Positions 16,884 through 26,251 are shown, counted from the first letter of the stretch. The stretch is 32,181 nt of DNA from Sphingobacteriia bacterium (GCA_947456855.1 CANGTR010000020.1:1-32181); one strand, 5' to 3'. The notes: generated from the letters alone by a model not told the origin. Translations and numbers: made by a program.

Positions 16884-19800
16884 ATGCAATTCAAAAAGAT
16901 CAATAACATTACGGGTTGGGTAGTTTTTTTAATAGCCAGTGCCGTATATATTTTAACTGCCGAATCAGGTGGAAGTTTCTGGGATTGTGGTGAATTTGTA
17001 AGTAGTTGTTTTAAACTACAAATTCCGCATCCTCCAGGAGCTCCTTTGTTTGTAATCCTTGGTAGGGTATTCATCATATTGTTTGGTGACAACCCCTTAA
17101 ATGCAGCAAAAGCAGTGAATATAATGAGCGCCTTAGCTAGTTCATTCACCATCTTGTTTTTGTTTTGGACAATCACCCATTTTGCTCGCAGATTGGTGAA
17201 TGTGAAAACTTCTGAAGCTTTAAACAGCTATCAATTATGGAGTATTATGGGCGCCGGTGTTGTTGGTGCTTTGGCTTATACTTTTAGTGATTCTTTTTGG
17301 TACAGTGCTGTAGAGGGTGAAGTGTATGCATTGTCTAGTTTTTTTACCGCCATTGTATTTTGGGCAATACTTAAATGGGAACATAGTGCAGATGAGCCCG
17401 GAGCAGATCGTTGGATTGTTTTCATTTTCTTCATGATGGGATTATCCATTGGAGTTCACTTATTAAACTTATTAACCATTCCTGCAATTGTAATGGTTTA
17501 TTACTTCAGAAGAAGACCTACATTTAATTATGCCATTATTCGTAGTTGGTTTATTAAGTTAGCAGTAATTGGAGGTATACTTGCTTTTGTTGCATCCTTG
17601 GTAATGGCTAGTGCAGATGCAACTGACAATGTTCCAATGGATGGAACCTTGAGTGGGTTGGTAATTTTAGGAACTGTAATTGCTATTGGATTATTGTTTT
17701 TGATTGAAAAATGGAATCCCTCAAAAAAAGAATATGCAGGCGGTATTTATATATTCTTTTTAATTGGTTGTATTGTCACAGGAGTAGTTCAAGTTGGCGT
17801 AATTCAATATTCAGTTAAGATGGCTGGAAATTTTGATCGCTGGTTTGTAAATGGAGCAGGATTGCCTTTTTTCTCTGGCTTTGCATTTTTCTTTGTTTTA
17901 ATAGCAGCATTATTGTGGTATGCTTTAAAAATTGCTGCAAAAAAAGCATGGCCTTATTTAACGCTTTCTATTTGGTGCATTGCTTTCATGTTCATTGGGT
18001 ATAGTACCTATTTAACAACCATGATACGTAGTAATGCCGATCCATCGGTAGATATGTATAATGTAGATAATCCGATGAGTTTGGTTGGGTATTTAGGCCG
18101 TGAACAATATGGAGATTTTCCGCTTTTATATGGTCAGAAATTTACTGCCAATCCAGTTGATCTAAAGAATACTGGAATGAAGTATCAAAAATCAAAAGAC
18201 AAATACATAGAGCAAGGTCAGGATAAGAAATATGTTTATGCTGCTGAAGATAAAATGGTTTTCCCTCGTGTTTGGGATGCCAGTGACGATCAATATCATG
18301 CTTATTATTATTCGGCATTTTTAAATATTCCTAAGTTAAAAGATGGAGGATATGATCGTGCGCCTAATCAAGCAGATAATGTAAAGTTTTTTGTTGGGTA
18401 CCAGATTTATTGGATGTACCTGCGTTATTTTATGTGGAATTTTGCAGGTAAGCAAAATGATTTACAGGGTGTTTACACAGGTAATGTTAGAGACGGAAAC
18501 TGGATAACTGGTATTGGTCTTATAGATAACATGATTTACGGAGATCAAGCTGCATTACCAGATTCATTAAAAAATAATAAGGCCAATAATAAATTATTTG
18601 CGTTGCCTTTGATTCTTGGATTGATTGGACTTTTTTACCAATACAGAAGAAGGGGAGACGATGCGCTTACCAATTTCTTGATGTTCTTTATGACTGGTTT
18701 TGCCATTGTAATTTATTTAAACCAAGCAGGTAATCAGCCTCGTGAACGAGACTATGCTTATGTGGGTAGTTTCTATGCATTTGCTGTTTGGATAGGATTG
18801 GGTGTGCTAGGGGTAGCTTCTCTATTGCAAAGAAAATTAAAACCTGGGCTTGCTGCAACACTGTCAACCATCATTTGTTTATTGGCAGTTCCAGCCATCA
18901 TGGCTCAGCAAGAATGGGATGATCACGATAGGAGCAATAAAGTATTGTCTAGAGATTTAGCCAAGAATTATTTAGAAAGTTGTGCGCCCAACGCCATACT
19001 ATTTACATTTGGAGACAACGACACTTATCCATTGTGGTATGCTCAAGAAGTAGAAGGTATTCGCCCAGATATTAGGGTAATCAATTACAGCTTATTAGGA
19101 ATTGATTGGTACATCAATGAGCTTCGTTATAAAGTAAACCAGAGTGCACCAATCGATGTGATTTGGACAGCAGAACAAATCGAAGGTGGAAAACGCGATT
19201 ATGCTTTGTATCGTCCTAGGCCAGGAATTCCTGAAAATCAATACTATGATTTGTACGATTTAATGAAAAACTATGTAGGGAGCGATGATCCTACCAAAAT
19301 GGAAGATCGCGGAAATGGAGATGCGTTAAGCACTTTCCCGGTTCGTAAATTTGCAGTGCCAGTAAATAAGGATGCAGTTATTGCCAACAAAACAGTAAAC
19401 CCTACTGATAGTATTGAAAGTGAATTGAGGTTTGAGTTGCCCAAATCTTCATTGTTAAAAAATGATATGGCAGTACTCAATATCATTGCAGCTTCAAAAT
19501 GGACTAGACCTATTTATTTTACCAATTCAAGTGTTGACTTAGGTTTTGATCAATTCTTACGCAGAGATGGTTTAAGTTATCGTTTAGTTCCAGTTCAAAA
19601 TTCTCGTGTTAATGCAGAATGGATGAAAGACAAAGCATTAAATGTTTTTGTGGGAGGAAATGCCAATTTAAAAGGTGTGTATTTTGATGAAGAGAATCGT
19701 AGACATTTAAATAGTATCAGAGCAGCTTATGCTGATTTAGCAATTGATTTAGCCAATGCCGGAAAAAAAGAAGAAGCACGTAAAGTATTGGAAAAAGTAG

Positions 19801-20126
19801 ATAAGATGATGCTTGAGGAAAATATGCCATACGGTATGGTGAGCAGAGGCAATATGCACAATCGCAATTCTTTAATGTTCTTAGAAGCTTGCTATTTAGC
19901 GGAAGATAAGGCGTTGATTGAAAAAGTGTCGAATTCAGTTAAGAAAGACCTACAACAGCAAGTAAAGTATTACAATACGTTGACTGGTCTTAAAGCTGAA
20001 AATATGGAAGATGAAAAAAGAATGGCTGAAAGCTACATGGATGGAATGGAGAAGATGAAAACCATTTACAATCCTGCTATTCAAATTCCAGGTAAATTAA
20101 TGACACCAAAAGATTCGATGAAATAA
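16884..20126 (+). CDS. DUF2723 / glycosyltransferase family 117 membrane protein (TMEM260-like)
   Basis: The 1080-residue integral membrane protein opens with KKINNITGWVVFLIASAVYILTAE and the family hallmark GGSFWDCGEFVSSCFKLQIPHPPGAPLF, which contains the DCGEF motif of this GT-C-like fold. About 12 membrane segments cover residues 1-400 and about 560-690. A soluble C-terminal half follows (FTFGDNDTYPLWYAQEVEGIRPDIRVINYSLL) and ends in a helical, TPR-like region. The family is annotated as a lipid-linked-sugar-dependent protein glycosyltransferase related to eukaryotic TMEM260; in Bacteroidota it may glycosylate exported proteins. The frame extends upstream to 16743, but that stretch has no family similarity and contains a promoter box, so the ATG at 16884 is chosen. 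Confidence 0.88.
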   Translation: MQFKKINNITGWVVFLIASAVYILTAESGGSFWDCGEFVSSCFKLQIPHPPGAPLFVILGRVFIILFGDNPLNAAKAVNIMSALASSFTILFLFWTITHFARRLVNVKTSEALNSYQLWSIMGAGVVGALAYTFSDSFWYSAVEGEVYALSSFFTAIVFWAILKWEHSADEPGADRWIVFIFFMMGLSIGVHLLNLLTIPAIVMVYYFRRRPTFNYAIIRSWFIKLAVIGGILAFVASLVMASADATDNVPMDGTLSGLVILGTVIAIGLLFLIEKWNPSKKEYAGGIYIFFLIGCIVTGVVQVGVIQYSVKMAGNFDRWFVNGAGLPFFSGFAFFFVLIAALLWYALKIAAKKAWPYLTLSIWCIAFMFIGYSTYLTTMIRSNADPSVDMYNVDNPMSLVGYLGREQYGDFPLLYGQKFTANPVDLKNTGMKYQKSKDKYIEQGQDKKYVYAAEDKMVFPRVWDASDDQYHAYYYSAFLNIPKLKDGGYDRAPNQADNVKFFVGYQIYWMYLRYFMWNFAGKQNDLQGVYTGNVRDGNWITGIGLIDNMIYGDQAALPDSLKNNKANNKLFALPLILGLIGLFYQYRRRGDDALTNFLMFFMTGFAIVIYLNQAGNQPRERDYAYVGSFYAFAVWIGLGVLGVASLLQRKLKPGLAATLSTIICLLAVPAIMAQQEWDDHDRSNKVLSRDLAKNYLESCAPNAILFTFGDNDTYPLWYAQEVEGIRPDIRVINYSLLGIDWYINELRYKVNQSAPIDVIWTAEQIEGGKRDYALYRPRPGIPENQYYDLYDLMKNYVGSDDPTKMEDRGNGDALSTFPVRKFAVPVNKDAVIANKTVNPTDSIESELRFELPKSSLLKNDMAVLNIIAASKWTRPIYFTNSSVDLGFDQFLRRDGLSYRLVPVQNSRVNAEWMKDKALNVFVGGNANLKGVYFDEENRRHLNSIRAAYADLAIDLANAGKKEEARKVLEKVDKMMLEENMPYGMVSRGNMHNRNSLMFLEACYLAEDKALIEKVSNSVKKDLQQQVKYYNTLTGLKAENMEDEKRMAESYMDGMEKMKTIYNPAIQIPGKLMTPKDSMK

Positions 20127-20139
20127 GGATATAGTTCAT

Positions 20140-20160
20140 GGTGAGTTTCCTAGACTCACC
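20140..20160 (+). terminator. Hairpin after the DUF2723 gene
   Basis: GGTGAGT (20140-20146) pairs perfectly with ACTCACC (20154-20160) around a 7-base loop, 13 bases after the stop codon. There is no T run behind it, so it may only protect the mRNA 3' end or act together with the larger structure that begins 4 bases later. Confidence 0.4.
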
Positions 20161-20163
20161 CTC

Positions 20164-20283
20164 ACTAAATGCCTAAAAAATAACACATTCAGCTACAATG
20201 AAAGAACTCGCCCCAACAAGTTGGGTCTCAAACAGCTTTCATTGTTTACGCTTCATGTGTTATTTTTTTTAACGGCATTTAGT
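20164..20283. repeat. 120-bp nested inverted repeat: miniature element, structured RNA or complex terminator
   Basis: The outer arms are ACTAAATGCC (20164-20173) and GGCATTTAGT (20274-20283), a perfect 10-bp match. They continue inward through an A6/T8 tract to TAACACAT (20181-20188) against ATGTGTTA (20255-20262). Inside this is a second perfect stem, ACAATGAAAG (20195-20204) with CTTTCATTGT (20236-20245), and inside that a third, CCCAAC (20212-20217) with GTTGGG (20220-20225). Three concentric stems give about 40 paired bases out of 120. No open frame of note is inside. This is the main content of the 229-bp gap between the DUF2723 and vWA genes; 20284-20355 shows nothing clear. Confidence 0.75.
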
Positions 20284-20355
20284 ATATGTTCGTCTAGAAA
20301 ATCTCCCCTTGAACTATTCTCTTATATATCTGTTACTATTTAGTAATTTACATGT

Positions 20356-21453
20356 ATGATTGGTCATCGCTTTGTGCAATTCAATCCCAATGAAGAAGGG
20401 AAAACCAAATTTGAGCAAATGCTGGATATCTTCATGCAATTACTCAGCTATACCAATGGAGATGCTTCGGAAGCTTTAAGCTGGATGAACGAATTAGACA
20501 AGCAGTACAAATTTACCAACAACGAATATGGCATGGGGGATTTCATAGAAGACCTCAAGCAAAATGGCTACATGAAAGAAAATGAGGCCGATGGCTCATT
20601 TAAAATAACCGGTAAATCCGAACAAACCATTCGTAAAAAAAGCTTAGAAGAAATTTTTGGCAAACTTAAAAAATCACGCCAAGGCAATCACCAAACATTC
20701 AAGCCAGGCCAAGGAGATGAGGTAAATCCTGATACAAGGCCTTTTCAATTTGGCGATATGTTGGAACAAATTGATTTTACCGAAAGTATTCGAAACGCGC
20801 AAATCAATAGGGGGGTAGAAAGTTTTTCTATGCAAGAAGACGATTTGCAAATCAGAGAAAGTGATTTCAAAACGCAGACTTCAACTGTACTGATGATTGA
20901 TATTTCACATTCCATGATTTTATATGGTGAAGATAGGATTACGCCTGCCAAAAAAGTAGCCATGGCATTGAGTGAATTAATAACTACTAAATATCCAAAA
21001 GATACCATTGATATTGTGGTGTTTGGCAATGATGCTTGGAGTATTGAAATCAAAGATCTTCCATATTTGCAAGTCGGACCATTTCATACCAATACCGTTG
21101 CTGGATTAGAGTTGGCAATGGATATTTTAAGGAGAAGAAAAAACCCCAACAAACAAATTTTCATGATTACAGATGGCAAACCCACCTGTTTAAAGATTGG
21201 GAAGCAATATTATAAAAACAGTTTTGGCTTGGATAGGAAAGTAGTAAATCGTTGCATTAATTTAGCAGCACAGTGCAAGAAATTGAAAATACCGATTACT
21301 ACTTTCATGATTGCATCTGATCCATACTTGCAAAAATTTGTACAAGAATTTACAGAGATGAATAATGGCAAAGCATTTTTTGCTTCATTAGACAAATTAG
21401 GGGCATTTATATTCAAAGACTTTGAAAGCGGTAAAAGAAAAACCGTTTTTTAA
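20356..21453 (+). CDS. von Willebrand factor A domain protein, partner of the adjacent AAA+ ATPase
   Basis: The 365-residue protein has a helical N-terminal region, a charged linker (RPFQFGDMLEQIDFTESIRNAQINRG) and a C-terminal vWA domain. The metal-ion site is complete: Asp182-x-Ser184-x-Ser186 (DISHS), Thr245 and Asp273 (TDGKP). No signal peptide or membrane segment is visible, so it is cytoplasmic. It lies 25 bases upstream of a MoxR/ChlI-like AAA+ gene on the same strand. Such AAA+/vWA pairs (ChlI-ChlD, CbbQ-CbbO, RavA-ViaA, MoxR-vWA) act together as chaperones that insert metals or remodel a target complex. The target of this pair is not known to me and no obvious client gene is adjacent. 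Confidence 0.87.
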   Translation: MIGHRFVQFNPNEEGKTKFEQMLDIFMQLLSYTNGDASEALSWMNELDKQYKFTNNEYGMGDFIEDLKQNGYMKENEADGSFKITGKSEQTIRKKSLEEIFGKLKKSRQGNHQTFKPGQGDEVNPDTRPFQFGDMLEQIDFTESIRNAQINRGVESFSMQEDDLQIRESDFKTQTSTVLMIDISHSMILYGEDRITPAKKVAMALSELITTKYPKDTIDIVVFGNDAWSIEIKDLPYLQVGPFHTNTVAGLELAMDILRRRKNPNKQIFMITDGKPTCLKIGKQYYKNSFGLDRKVVNRCINLAAQCKKLKIPITTFMIASDPYLQKFVQEFTEMNNGKAFFASLDKLGAFIFKDFESGKRKTVF

Positions 21454-21478
21454 TCAAATCAAAAGCAGCAAGTAATTT

Positions 21479-23026
21479 ATGAATATCAGCAAGATTATCA
21501 CTTTAGCTCAATTAAAGAAAGCAGGCTACCAATCAAAATCAGTTCATGATGAAATTAGGGATAATTTAATCAGGACTATTCAAGATAAAGAAAATCCTTT
21601 CGAAGGAATTCTTGGTTATGAAGACACTGTAATTCCTGATACAGAACGTGCTCTGTTGAGCCGACACAATATTTTATTTCTAGGCTTGCGAGGTCAAGCT
21701 AAAACAAGAATGGCTAGGCAAATGGTAGATTTGTTGGATGAGTATATTCCTATTATTGCAGGTAGTGAAGTCAACGATGATCCATTAAATCCCATGAGCA
21801 AGTTTGCCAAAGACCTTGTGGCAGAGTTGGGCGATGAAACGCCTATTCATTGGGTTCATCGTAAAGAAAGATATGGAGAAAAACTAGCTACTCCTGATGT
21901 AAGTGTTGCGGATTTAATCGGCGATATTGATCCAATAAAAGCAGCCAATTTAAAACTCAGTTTTGCAGATGAAAAAGTGATTCACTATGGAATTATTCCT
22001 AGGAGTAATCGTGGCATTTTTGTGATCAATGAATTGCCCGATTTGCAAGCAAGAATTCAAGTGGCTTTATTCAATATTCTACAAGAGGGCGATATTCAAA
22101 TCCGTGGATTTAAATTAAGAATGCCCTTGGATATCTTGTTTGTATTTACTGCAAATCCAGAAGATTATACCAATCGTGGAAGTATTGTTACACCATTGAA
22201 GGATCGAATCCAAAGTCAGATACTAACGCACTATCCTAAAGATATTGAAACATCCTTATCGATAACAGAACAGGAAGCAGATATATTAGCTGAGCAGAAA
22301 GATAGAGTATCTGTTAGTGATTTAATTAAAAGAATCATTGAGCAAATTGCATTTGAAGCCAGATCCAATGAATACGTTGATAAAAAAAGTGGGGTGAGTG
22401 CAAGGTTAACTATTGCTGCTTTTGAAAATGCGGTGAGTAGCGCAGAAAGAAGGGCCATTATTCATGGAGAAAAACAAACACAGGTTTGGGTTAGTGATTT
22501 GGCAGGTATTATCCCCGCTATCACCGGTAAAATTGAATTGGTATATGAAGGAGAACAAGAGGGGCCATATCAAGTAGCGGTTAATTTATTGGACAAATCC
22601 ATTCGAACACAGTTTGTTGCTTATTTTCCCAACCCTGATTCTTTAAAGAAACGCAGAAGTACAGCTAAGAAATCTACCGAAGAGAAAGAGCCTGAAAATC
22701 CGTATAAAATAGTTACCAGGTGGTTTGATGCAGGTAACCACCTCGATTTATTGATGGATATGAAAGATGAAGCCAGAATAGCATCTTTGTATAAAGTTGA
22801 TGGACTTTTTGGGTTGGTTAAAAAATATTACCCGCAAGCAAATGACAAAGAGAATGCTTTGTTGATGGAATTTGTATTGTATGGATTATCGGCTTATTCA
22901 TTGATCAGCAAAAAAACAATTGATGGGAAAATTGTTTTTAAAGACTTGATGGGCAGTATGATGAATCTTGGTTCATTTACTGCTAATGAAGATGATGAGG
23001 AATTAAATGAAGACGATTACCAATAA
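21479..23026 (+). CDS. MoxR/magnesium-chelatase-like AAA+ ATPase
   Basis: The product has 515 residues. The AAA+ core has a Walker A loop GLRGQAKT (69-76, Lys75) that lacks the usual GKT/GKS spelling. The Walker B region reads GIFVINELPDL, with Asn184 before Glu185 where Asp is usual. It also has a sensor-1-like FTANPEDYTNRG and an arginine-containing PLKDRIQSQILTHYP. The C-terminal third is helical with a charged linker (KKRRSTAKKSTEEKEPENP) and an acidic end (EDDEELNEDD). It is annotated in relatives as magnesium chelatase, but no chlorophyll or cobalamin genes are here, so a general MoxR-type role with the upstream vWA protein is more likely. Its stop codon is 2 bases from that of the convergent lipoprotein gene. 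Confidence 0.87.
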   Translation: MNISKIITLAQLKKAGYQSKSVHDEIRDNLIRTIQDKENPFEGILGYEDTVIPDTERALLSRHNILFLGLRGQAKTRMARQMVDLLDEYIPIIAGSEVNDDPLNPMSKFAKDLVAELGDETPIHWVHRKERYGEKLATPDVSVADLIGDIDPIKAANLKLSFADEKVIHYGIIPRSNRGIFVINELPDLQARIQVALFNILQEGDIQIRGFKLRMPLDILFVFTANPEDYTNRGSIVTPLKDRIQSQILTHYPKDIETSLSITEQEADILAEQKDRVSVSDLIKRIIEQIAFEARSNEYVDKKSGVSARLTIAAFENAVSSAERRAIIHGEKQTQVWVSDLAGIIPAITGKIELVYEGEQEGPYQVAVNLLDKSIRTQFVAYFPNPDSLKKRRSTAKKSTEEKEPENPYKIVTRWFDAGNHLDLLMDMKDEARIASLYKVDGLFGLVKKYYPQANDKENALLMEFVLYGLSAYSLISKKTIDGKIVFKDLMGSMMNLGSFTANEDDEELNEDDYQ

Positions 23027-23028
23027 GT

Positions 23029-23715
23029 TTATTTAATCGAATACATTTTTTTGCCTTCATTTAATTCAGCTACAATATTACTGGTAAACTTCTTGCTTTC
23101 TTTTGCCAAATTAGCTGGGTTAACAGCTTTTGATTTGATGGACAATAATAAATCCTGAGTTGCTGTTTCGTATAAATTGCTTTCTAAATAGATGGTAACT
23201 TTTTCAGTGGTATAACTAGAAGTGAATCCACCACCAAATCCAAAGTTTACGCCAGGGTATGCCCAATAATTGTTATAGTAAGAACCAAAGTTTCCGTATG
23301 CTCCGCCATACATTCCCATTGGGTTATAAAAATTATCTGAAGCTTGAACAAAAGTTGTTTCTTTTTTTACATCCTTAACGGCTACTGTAAAAATAGTTTC
23401 ATAATTCAATTCCTTTACTTTATTTAGGATGGCATCAGCAGGAAAATTCTTTTCTACATTCATGGGGCCTAAAGCGTCGATACTGGTAGTAACCTTTAAA
23501 CCCCTTGCAATAGCAGCTTCTTTTAATGCAGACTCTAACTCATTTCTGGCTTGTACATTGGCGGTTAACACCATGATGAATACACTTTTCTGGGCGCCAT
23601 AAACTACTTTGTCTTTATTGCTCCAAACAGCTATAACAGTTTGTTTTGTTGATGAGCAAGATGTCATTAAAAAATAAATACTCAAAATGGTAAAAAAGAA
23701 TTTGATCGGCTTCAT
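23029..23715 (-). CDS. Predicted lipoprotein, DUF4136-like
   Basis: The 228-residue product has a lipoprotein signal peptide with lipobox LMTSC, so it should be lipid-anchored in the envelope. After about 110 residues of mixed alpha/beta sequence comes a Gly/Tyr/Asn-rich stretch (about residues 125-165: NPMGMYGGAYGNFGSYYNNYW). A beta strand (EKVTIYLESNLYET) and a closing helix follow. The general shape resembles DUF4136-type lipoproteins, but similarity is not certain. It starts 6 bases after the cysteine desulfurase and is the last gene of the glmM operon. Function unknown. Confidence 0.75.
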   Translation of the reverse strand: MKPIKFFFTILSIYFLMTSCSSTKQTVIAVWSNKDKVVYGAQKSVFIMVLTANVQARNELESALKEAAIARGLKVTTSIDALGPMNVEKNFPADAILNKVKELNYETIFTVAVKDVKKETTFVQASDNFYNPMGMYGGAYGNFGSYYNNYWAYPGVNFGFGGGFTSSYTTEKVTIYLESNLYETATQDLLLSIKSKAVNPANLAKESKKFTSNIVAELNEGKKMYSIK

Positions 23716-23721
23716 AAATGT

Positions 23722-24849
23722 TTAAATTAGTTCTATAAGTTTTTCTACTACTTGATCTATTTCCGCTGTTGTGTTGTGCTTACAAAACGAAAACCTTACT
23801 GTTATTTGATTGGGATTATTATTGATTGCTCTAATTACATGTGATCCTTGATCTGCGCCACTTGTACAGGCACTTCCACCACTTGCGCAAATATTATTAA
23901 TATCCAAATTGAATAAAATCATTTCACTTTTCTCTGTTTTTGGAAAACTAACACTAAGCACCGCATACAATGATGCGCCCAAGGGATCGCCATTAAAAAC
24001 AACACCATTAATATTGCTTTTTAATTGTTCCATCATGTACAATTTCAAGCGTTTGATGTAATTGCTTTCTTTCTCATATTCTTGACTTGCTATTTCTAAT
24101 GCTTTGGCAAATCCAACAATGCCATATAAGTTTTCAGTACCTGCACGCATATTCCTTTCTTGGCTTCCGCCGTGTACAAAAGGAGTGATCTTGATGTTCT
24201 CATTTATATATAAAATACCTACGCCTTTTGGACCATGAAATTTATGACCAGCTCCGGTAATAAAATGAACAGGTGTGTTTCTCAAGTTGAATGGGAAATG
24301 ACCAACTGTTTGAACAGTATCACTGTGGAAAATGGCATTGTATTTTTTGCAAATTTCTCCTACTGCATGTATGTCAATCATATTGCCAATTTCATTATTG
24401 GCATGCATCAAAGTAACCAAGCATTTAACCTTACTATTGATTAATAAATTTTCTAAGTCGGCTAAATCTATATGCCCATTGGGTAAAAGTTTTACATAAC
24501 TCAGTGCTGCTTCTCCGGTTTTATGCAAATGTTCTATTGTATGTGTTGTTGCATGATGCTCAATAGAAGAACTGATGATGTGTTTACAACCTAAATCTCT
24601 AACAGCAGCTCTGATAGCTGTATTGCTACTTTCGGTTCCTCCACTTGTAAAAAATATCTCTGCAGGATGCGCATTTAAAAGTTTTGCTACCGTTTTACGG
24701 GCATTTTCAATGGCCATTCTACTTTCTCTTCCATAACTATAAATTGAAGAGGGATTGCCAAAATGAGTGGTTAGATATGGCATCATTGCTGCTAGTACTG
24801 CAGGGTCTAAAGAAGTAGTTGCTGCATTGTCTAAATAAATTCTTTCCAT
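23722..24849 (-). CDS. Cysteine desulfurase, IscS/NifS-like
   Basis: The 375-residue PLP enzyme removes sulfur from cysteine to form an enzyme persulfide for Fe-S clusters or tRNA thiolation. It has the opening YLDNAATT, FTSGGTESSNTAI, SSSIEHHAT and the PLP lysine in GAGHKFHGPKG (Lys203). The sulfur-accepting cysteine is Cys328 in ASGGSACTSG. The class I pattern (SSACSSG-like) fits IscS/NifS rather than SufS. No iscU, suf or mnmA gene is adjacent, so the sulfur acceptor is not shown by context. It lies 16 bases behind the glmM-like gene and 6 bases before the lipoprotein gene. Confidence 0.92.
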   Translation of the reverse strand: MERIYLDNAATTSLDPAVLAAMMPYLTTHFGNPSSIYSYGRESRMAIENARKTVAKLLNAHPAEIFFTSGGTESSNTAIRAAVRDLGCKHIISSSIEHHATTHTIEHLHKTGEAALSYVKLLPNGHIDLADLENLLINSKVKCLVTLMHANNEIGNMIDIHAVGEICKKYNAIFHSDTVQTVGHFPFNLRNTPVHFITGAGHKFHGPKGVGILYINENIKITPFVHGGSQERNMRAGTENLYGIVGFAKALEIASQEYEKESNYIKRLKLYMMEQLKSNINGVVFNGDPLGASLYAVLSVSFPKTEKSEMILFNLDINNICASGGSACTSGADQGSHVIRAINNNPNQITVRFSFCKHNTTAEIDQVVEKLIELI

Positions 24850-24865
24850 GATTCGATTTTACTAG

Positions 24866-26251
24866 TTATAAAGCTGCTTCCTGTATATCCTTCATCAATC
24901 TTTTTGCAATATTATTTGCTATTGTTTCACTATTGCTTTCTGCATATATACGAATGATTGGCTCTGTGTTACTGCTTCTTAAATGTACCCAATCATTGTC
25001 AAATTCAATTTTAAGGCCATCATCGGTATTGATAGGATTGTTTTTATATTTATCCTTAATTTGATCAAAAACCTTTGTAAGATTAACTCCTTTGGTTAAT
25101 TCGATTTTATTCTTACTAATTGTATAATCTGGATAGTTGTTTCTAAGCTGTTTAATTGTTTTACCTGATTTTGCTAATTGTGTTAAAAACAATGCAATTC
25201 CAATTAAAGCATCTCTTCCATAATGTAGGTCGGGAACAATAATTCCACCATTGCCTTCGCCGCCAATAACGGCATTCACGGATTTCATTTTTGTTACTAC
25301 ATTAACTTCACCCACTGCACTTGCATAATAAGTACCACCATGTTTGATGGTTATATCTTTAAGCGCACGAGTGCTACTCATATTACTTACCGTATTGCCT
25401 TTTTTATTTTGTAAAATATAATCAGCTACAGCAACAAGTGTATATTCTTCCCCAAAAAGAGATCCATCTTCACAAACAAAGCAGAGTCTATCAACGTCAG
25501 GATCAACTGCAATGCCTAAATGCGCTTTTTGTTGAGTTACTTCATTGCAAAGGGTTCTAAGGTTTTCTGGTAGAGGCTCAGGATTGTGCGCAAAATTTCC
25601 ATCCACTTTATCATTCAAAACCGAATACTGATTTACACCCAATGCGTTTAATAATGCAGGTACTGCAATTGCGCCAGTACTGTTAATGGCATCTATAACT
25701 ATTTTGAAATTAGCTTTTTTAATTGCTTCAATATCTACTAAAGGATAGTTTACTACAGCACTAATATGCTTATCTAATGCTGTATTGTCTTTTGTATAAA
25801 TGCCCAATTGATCAACATTGGAAAAATCAAAAGCTTCGTTTTCGGCAATTTCTAATAAAGCAGTTCCGTCAGTACCACTTATGAATTCACCTTTGTTATT
25901 TAATAATTTTAAAGCATTCCATTCTTTTGGGTTGTGGCTAGCTGTTAAAATGATTCCTCCAGCTGCATTTTCAAAAACCACGGCCATTTCAACCGTTGGT
26001 GTTGTGCTTAATCCAAGATCAATTACATCTATACCCAATGCAATTAAAGTGTTCGCAACCAATCCTTGTACCATTGATCCACTAATTCTGCCGTCTCTTC
26101 CTATAATCACTTTTTTATTGGAATGCCCTTGTTGTTTAAGCCAGGTTCCGTATGCGGAAGTAAATTTTACTATATCTAAAGGACTCAGTGTGTCGCCTGG
26201 CTTACCGCCAATGGTTCCACGGATACCAGAAATACTCTTAATTAATGCCAT
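24866..26251 (-). CDS. glmM: Phosphoglucosamine mutase / phosphomannomutase (GlmM-type)
   Basis: The 461-residue phosphohexomutase opens with IKSISGIRGTIGGKPGDTLSP. It has the phosphoserine motif TASHNPKEW (Ser105), the metal site DPDVDR, the sugar loop GEGNGGII and the phosphate loop RSSNTEPIIRIYAE. The length and GEGNGG loop fit the GlmM/ManB group of Bacteroidota, which supplies glucosamine-1-phosphate for peptidoglycan and LPS. Phosphomannomutase activity is the main alternative. It heads a minus-strand operon with the cysteine desulfurase and lipoprotein, from a TATCTTTG box 22 bases upstream. Confidence 0.85.
   Translation of the reverse strand: MALIKSISGIRGTIGGKPGDTLSPLDIVKFTSAYGTWLKQQGHSNKKVIIGRDGRISGSMVQGLVANTLIALGIDVIDLGLSTTPTVEMAVVFENAAGGIILTASHNPKEWNALKLLNNKGEFISGTDGTALLEIAENEAFDFSNVDQLGIYTKDNTALDKHISAVVNYPLVDIEAIKKANFKIVIDAINSTGAIAVPALLNALGVNQYSVLNDKVDGNFAHNPEPLPENLRTLCNEVTQQKAHLGIAVDPDVDRLCFVCEDGSLFGEEYTLVAVADYILQNKKGNTVSNMSSTRALKDITIKHGGTYYASAVGEVNVVTKMKSVNAVIGGEGNGGIIVPDLHYGRDALIGIALFLTQLAKSGKTIKQLRNNYPDYTISKNKIELTKGVNLTKVFDQIKDKYKNNPINTDDGLKIEFDNDWVHLRSSNTEPIIRIYAESNSETIANNIAKRLMKDIQEAAL

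Noticed and set aside
24866..26251. Possibility that the two phosphohexomutase genes are recent duplicates
   Set aside because: They differ in length (575 and 461 residues), loop sequences (GGEES versus GEGNGG) and overall text; they belong to separate subfamilies.
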